Source: Ulvibacterium marinum
Lineage (GTDB): Bacteria; Bacteroidota; Bacteroidia; Flavobacteriales; Flavobacteriaceae
Length of the DNA stretch: 64,000 nt
NCBI RefSeq assembly: GCF_003626755.1
Contig: NZ_RBCJ01000001.1
Span: 372,001-436,000, forward strand
Direction: 5' to 3'
Shown one piece after another: positions 60,808-64,000 of the stretch (its first letter is position 1; every line of letters begins with the position of its first letter). Made by a program: the position numbers and the translations under genes. Below the pieces are notes generated by a model, which saw nothing but the letters and a program-made list of their open reading frames with translations, made no database searches and was not told the origin of the DNA.

Positions 60808-61155
60808 TCACATATCCATGGACATAATCTCGCGAATCTCTACATTTCCATCGTGCTCAAAAATGGGACATCCCTTGGAAATTTCAACAGCTTCATTTTG
60901 GTTGTCCGCGGAAACAATGAGATAGCCTCCTACAACTTCTGCTCCTTCGGCAAAAGGACCATCGGTTATAACCTCTCCGGCCTTGTGAACCACATTTCCC
61001 TCCTTGGCCAAAGGTAGACCATCCACCAACTGACCTTTTTCCTTTAATCCGCCCATCCAAGCGCCCCATTTTTGCATATGCTCTTGCATGGCCTCAGGCG
61101 ATTCCTCCATTCTTGCCCGATTTCCTCCTCTAAATAAAAATAAAAAATTACTCAT
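60808..61155 (-). CDS. YCII-related DGPF-domain protein
   Basis: A 115-residue YCII-family protein. The DGPF signature is TDGPFAEGAEVVGGYLIVSA (residues about 64-83); conserved flanks are MSNFLFLFRGG and GCPIFEHDGNVEIREI. Such proteins are found beside ECF42 sigma factors in many phyla and may have a detoxification or regulatory role, not established. It is first in the operon, 63 bp before the sigma-factor gene. Confidence 0.93.
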   Translation of the reverse strand: MSNFLFLFRGGNRARMEESPEAMQEHMQKWGAWMGGLKEKGQLVDGLPLAKEGNVVHKAGEVITDGPFAEGAEVVGGYLIVSADNQNEAVEISKGCPIFEHDGNVEIREIMSMDM

Positions 61156-61230
61156 GATTGTTTTTTAAAGATTATTATATGCTAAAGACGTATTTCGCCC
61201 AAAGGAATTGGACAAAAACTTAAAAAATTT

Positions 61231-62307
61231 CTAAAACAATTTCATCTGTCCTTTCTTATACCGTTCATGTAGTTCTTTGTTCAATTTAGGAAAAGGCGGT
61301 TTATCCTTAAAATAAGTGCGTCTTGCCAAGCGCACCAAATCATGGATCTGGGTGGCTATTTTACCTTCACCTCTACTTCGTATTCCAAATCGACTATCGT
61401 TTAACGTTCCGCTATGGCATTCTTGGATCTGGTGCAATACTTTTTCCGCCCTATCCGGTAACGCTTTTTTTATCCAATCCGTAAATATTTGCCCAATCGC
61501 TCCATTAAGACGCACTACGGTAAAGGCAAAGGACAGCGCGCCATGGTCTGCGACCGCTTTGGCCAAATTCATGATTTCGTGGCTATTGATACCCGGGATA
61601 ATCGGGGCCAACATAGCGTTTACCGGAATATTGTTTTCGGACAAGGTCTTTATAGTGTCCAGTCTTCTTTTAATTGTGGCGGTTCTAGGTTCCAAAATTC
61701 TTCTTGTCTCCTCAGAAAGAGAAGTTATGGAAACATTTATTGCTACCAAGTGGTCTTTTGCAAGTTCCGAAAGGATATCCAAATCCCTTAAAATTAAAGC
61801 ATTTTTGGTAATCATACCAACGGGATGCCTGTACTTCAAGAACACTTCCAAACAGCCTCTGGTTATCTTGAACTTTTTCTCAGCGGGTTGATAGCAATCT
61901 GTATTGCCAGACATCACTATGGTTTCTGCCTTCCAGTTTTTATGCTTCAGTTTGGCCTCGAGCAGTTTTGGGGCATCTTCCTTGATTAGAATCTTACGTT
62001 CAAAATCGAGTCCGGCGCCATAGCCCCAAAATTCATGGGAATTACGGGCATAGCAATAAATGCAACCATGCTCACAACCTTGATAGGGATTCATGGAATA
62101 TAGCATTCCCACATCCGGACTGGTTACCTTGTTCACAATGGTTTTGGGAAATATGGGAATGTATTGGGTCTTGTTTTTGTCCGCCTCCTCTCCCTCAATA
62201 CGACAGAATTCCAGAAAATCATCCCGGGTTTCGTAAATATGTTTAAGAAATCTGTTGGGGACGTTTTGCTGAGCCCCTCGGCCTTTGATGTAATCTTCTT
62301 CTTTCAA
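61231..62307 (-). CDS. PA0069-family radical SAM protein
   Basis: A radical SAM enzyme of 358 residues from the TTG at 62307 (371 if a TTG at 62346 is used). The SAM cluster motif is CEHGCIYC (Cys78, Cys82, Cys85 in the chosen numbering), preceded by MLYSMNPYQG, with GNTDCYQPAEKKFKITR and SFAFTVVRLNGAIG as landmarks. IKGRGAQQNVPNRFLKHIY at the N-terminus is the family opening, which fits the later start; the earlier TTG lies inside a TATATTTG -7 box. It is related to spore photoproduct lyase (SplB) but its reaction is unknown. No obvious operon partner. Confidence 0.88.
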   Translation of the reverse strand: MKEEDYIKGRGAQQNVPNRFLKHIYETRDDFLEFCRIEGEEADKNKTQYIPIFPKTIVNKVTSPDVGMLYSMNPYQGCEHGCIYCYARNSHEFWGYGAGLDFERKILIKEDAPKLLEAKLKHKNWKAETIVMSGNTDCYQPAEKKFKITRGCLEVFLKYRHPVGMITKNALILRDLDILSELAKDHLVAINVSITSLSEETRRILEPRTATIKRRLDTIKTLSENNIPVNAMLAPIIPGINSHEIMNLAKAVADHGALSFAFTVVRLNGAIGQIFTDWIKKALPDRAEKVLHQIQECHSGTLNDSRFGIRSRGEGKIATQIHDLVRLARRTYFKDKPPFPKLNKELHERYKKGQMKLF

Positions 62308-62343
62308 ATTTATTGGATTTATTCCAAATTTATGGATTAAATC

Positions 62344-62351
62344 CAAATATA
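62344..62351 (-). promoter_or_regulatory. -7 promoter box (TATATTTG) for radical SAM gene
   Basis: On minus TATATTTG fits TAnnTTTG and lies 37 bp upstream of the proposed start at 62307. It contains the TTG that could otherwise act as start at 62346. A 12-bp palindrome, AACAAATTTGTT (62358-62369), is next to it and could be a regulator site. Confidence 0.4.
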
Positions 62352-62403
62352 AAAAACAACAAATTTGTTAATTAACAGAAAGTGTGGATAAGGTAATTGC
62401 TGA

Positions 62404-63966
62404 TCAACGTCCTTCAATGGAAACCTTGGCGAGTTGCTTTTTGGAACCTCTTTTGGCATAGAAAAGTAAGGCATCATCCGATTTGTTGATAAGGGGTTTG
62501 GATACCATTAAGGGCAAACGGGCTTCCTTATCATCAATTAATTTTTCATAGCTGATATGCCCATTTGTATCCAATTTAATGACAAATACATTTCGGTTAC
62601 GGCTAAGGCCTTGTTTGAACAAAAGACGTTCCCCACTCAACAGCTGCGGATTCTCCGAAGAGGTACTTAAGAAAAAATAGGTGTCGCCCTTATGTACGTA
62701 GGAACTATAGGAGGCATATGCTCCGTCACCTTGGGTAACTTCCGACTTGTTGATATTTCTGGTCCAGAGAACATCTCCGTTGGCATCTAACTTGGCACTG
62801 ACGATGTCATTATGGTGAAAGCGTTCAATTTTTACCCGCCCCCCACTTGAATTGGCTTGAACACTAGAGGTCATAAAATACTCTTCCGCATCGAAGAGTA
62901 TTGAACCGTCCGGGTTTATCGTAGCATTCTTGAAAACAAGGTTCTTTATTTCCTTGTCATCATCGCGCCCAAACTTGTCCATCATAAATTGTTCTGAAAA
63001 AGGATTGTATTTTTTGGATACAAGCTGTAGGCTTCCGGATACAAGTTCAAAGTATGCCAACCCGTTATAGCGATTGTTCTTACGGTCTGCATAAAACCCC
63101 ACACATAAAATCTTGTCTCCAGCTACAAGCGGTATTAAACCTTCCGAAAACTTTCCAGGGGAATCAAAAGTCTGTGTTTTTCCACCTTCACGGGAAACCT
63201 GAACGAGTTCGTATTGAAACTTTCGCTCCAAGGCGTTGAACCTTCGTTTCTTAAAATAGGATTTCCCAATCAAAAAAGCCTTGTCCATATTCTTGGAAAA
63301 TGCAACATTCTCAAAAGCGTAATTTTTTTCCTCAACCTCGGCCGAAAAATCGTGCTCTATTAATTTTTCCAACTTGGCATTAAAAACATAGATGAAATGT
63401 TTATTGTTTTTTCCTTTTTTAAAATGTGTTGTAATCGCAAAACCAGATTTAGCCTGATCAAAAAGTACCGAAGTAGTAAATCCTGAGGAAAAGTTTCGAT
63501 TATAATAGTTTTTGTCCAATGGATTTCTAACCTCCTTGGAAGGAATGGAAAGTAAGGTCTCCGTAGTAAAGTTGTATTCGGAAATCGGGCTTCGGTGGAT
63601 CGTATAATCGTACGCTTGCGTTGTATAGTTATAATCCAGGAATAGAAGGTATACCTGGCCGTTACGTACATAACCATCTACAAAATTGGCATTTTTGAGC
63701 TTATAATTATACTCTGAAACCAATTGGAGGTTCTCATCATAGCGTTCCACAAAATATCCTTTAGGTCTAAGCACAATACCTTGATAATAGGAACGTACCA
63801 ATACCGAGCCTCCCTCACCATCCTTGGCGATAGTTAAAAGGTTCGAATACTTATACCGGTCGTTATATTTTTCTCCCAATACATGTTGTATAGGGATTTC
63901 CTGCGCTATAATAGTCAGAGCGAATAATAGGAAAAAGTATAGGGAAAGTCCTTTTCTTTTAGTCAT
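62404..63966 (-). CDS. Large exported protein of unknown function
   Basis: A 520-residue exported protein with Sec signal (MTKRKGLSLYFFLLFALTIIAQ). The rest is rich in beta strands with repeated patterns of the type GxxxLVAGDKILCVGFY, ANSSGGRVKIERFHHNDIV, KLDANGDVLWTRNINKSE and KLDTNGHISYEKLID, similar to beta-propeller or WD-like repeats, but I recognise no named family. The final blocks (DxNGxxxW / DTNGHIS) resemble those of Bacteroidota secreted propellers. The gene starts 34 bp from the end of the window and no partner gene is seen. Confidence 0.65.
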   Translation of the reverse strand: MTKRKGLSLYFFLLFALTIIAQEIPIQHVLGEKYNDRYKYSNLLTIAKDGEGGSVLVRSYYQGIVLRPKGYFVERYDENLQLVSEYNYKLKNANFVDGYVRNGQVYLLFLDYNYTTQAYDYTIHRSPISEYNFTTETLLSIPSKEVRNPLDKNYYNRNFSSGFTTSVLFDQAKSGFAITTHFKKGKNNKHFIYVFNAKLEKLIEHDFSAEVEEKNYAFENVAFSKNMDKAFLIGKSYFKKRRFNALERKFQYELVQVSREGGKTQTFDSPGKFSEGLIPLVAGDKILCVGFYADRKNNRYNGLAYFELVSGSLQLVSKKYNPFSEQFMMDKFGRDDDKEIKNLVFKNATINPDGSILFDAEEYFMTSSVQANSSGGRVKIERFHHNDIVSAKLDANGDVLWTRNINKSEVTQGDGAYASYSSYVHKGDTYFFLSTSSENPQLLSGERLLFKQGLSRNRNVFVIKLDTNGHISYEKLIDDKEARLPLMVSKPLINKSDDALLFYAKRGSKKQLAKVSIEGR

Positions 63967-64000
63967 AAGTAGGATTTAAGCATATTTTAGTCTCCTGGGA

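Overview
The window reads as a chromosomal segment of a marine-type Flavobacteriaceae (Bacteroidota). The evidence is the gene repertoire (DUF3078, DUF3109, YCII/DGPF with an ECF42-like sigma factor, LytTR regulator with a TPR histidine kinase, flavobacterial AspS and class Ia NrdBA), the low GC content, the frequent lack of Shine-Dalgarno sequences, and repeated -7 promoter boxes of the Bacteroidota form TAnnTTTG, two of them with a TTG 20-21 bp upstream. No rRNA, tRNA, CRISPR array, insertion sequence or prophage gene was recognised.

Layout. 0-6 kb: tripartite RND efflux operon (TolC-like end, lipoprotein adaptor, inner-membrane pump), then a small MORN-repeat protein. 6.4-24 kb: mostly housekeeping genes: aspS, a lipoprotein, a ClC channel, cold-shock protein, divergent tadA/dxs, DUF3078, dgt, a PiT phosphate transporter, a CAP-domain lipoprotein and the yicC-gmk-nadD operon. 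23.2-40.2 kb: an accessory sugar region with three GMC flavoprotein dehydrogenases, one Tat-type subunit 3, two DUF1080 proteins, three TIM-barrel sugar isomerase-like proteins, a Gfo/Idh/MocA oxidoreductase, a nucleoside-symporter-family MFS transporter, DinB, ASCH, a GH29 fucosidase and a TrpB2-type enzyme. 41-44.6 kb: nrdBA. 45.4-49.3 kb: two small exported proteins divergent from a LytTR/histidine-kinase pair, with a paired LytTR site between them. 49.2-56.5 kb: DUF3109, MarC, S41 protease, dCMP deaminase, HupE/UreJ-like protein preceded by twelve perfect TTTAGGG repeats, a TerB/DnaJ protein, bacilliredoxin, PlsC and an HD hydrolase. 56.6-59.4 kb: Tat-exported Gfo/Idh/MocA protein with an arylsulfatase. 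59.5-64 kb: ECF42-like sigma factor with its DGPF partner, a PA0069-type radical SAM protein and a large exported protein of unknown function.

The most interesting region is 23.2-38.9 kb. It consists of two head-to-head modules, each with a TIM-barrel isomerase operon on the minus strand facing GMC dehydrogenase genes on the plus strand, and each divergent gap holds an 11-bp inverted repeat. The gene set fits an oxidative (3-keto) route of glycoside breakdown: periplasmic flavoprotein oxidation at C3, cleavage by DUF1080 proteins, isomerase/epimerase steps, MFS uptake and cytoplasmic Gfo/Idh reduction. No SusC/SusD pair is present. This pathway assignment is inference from families and context.
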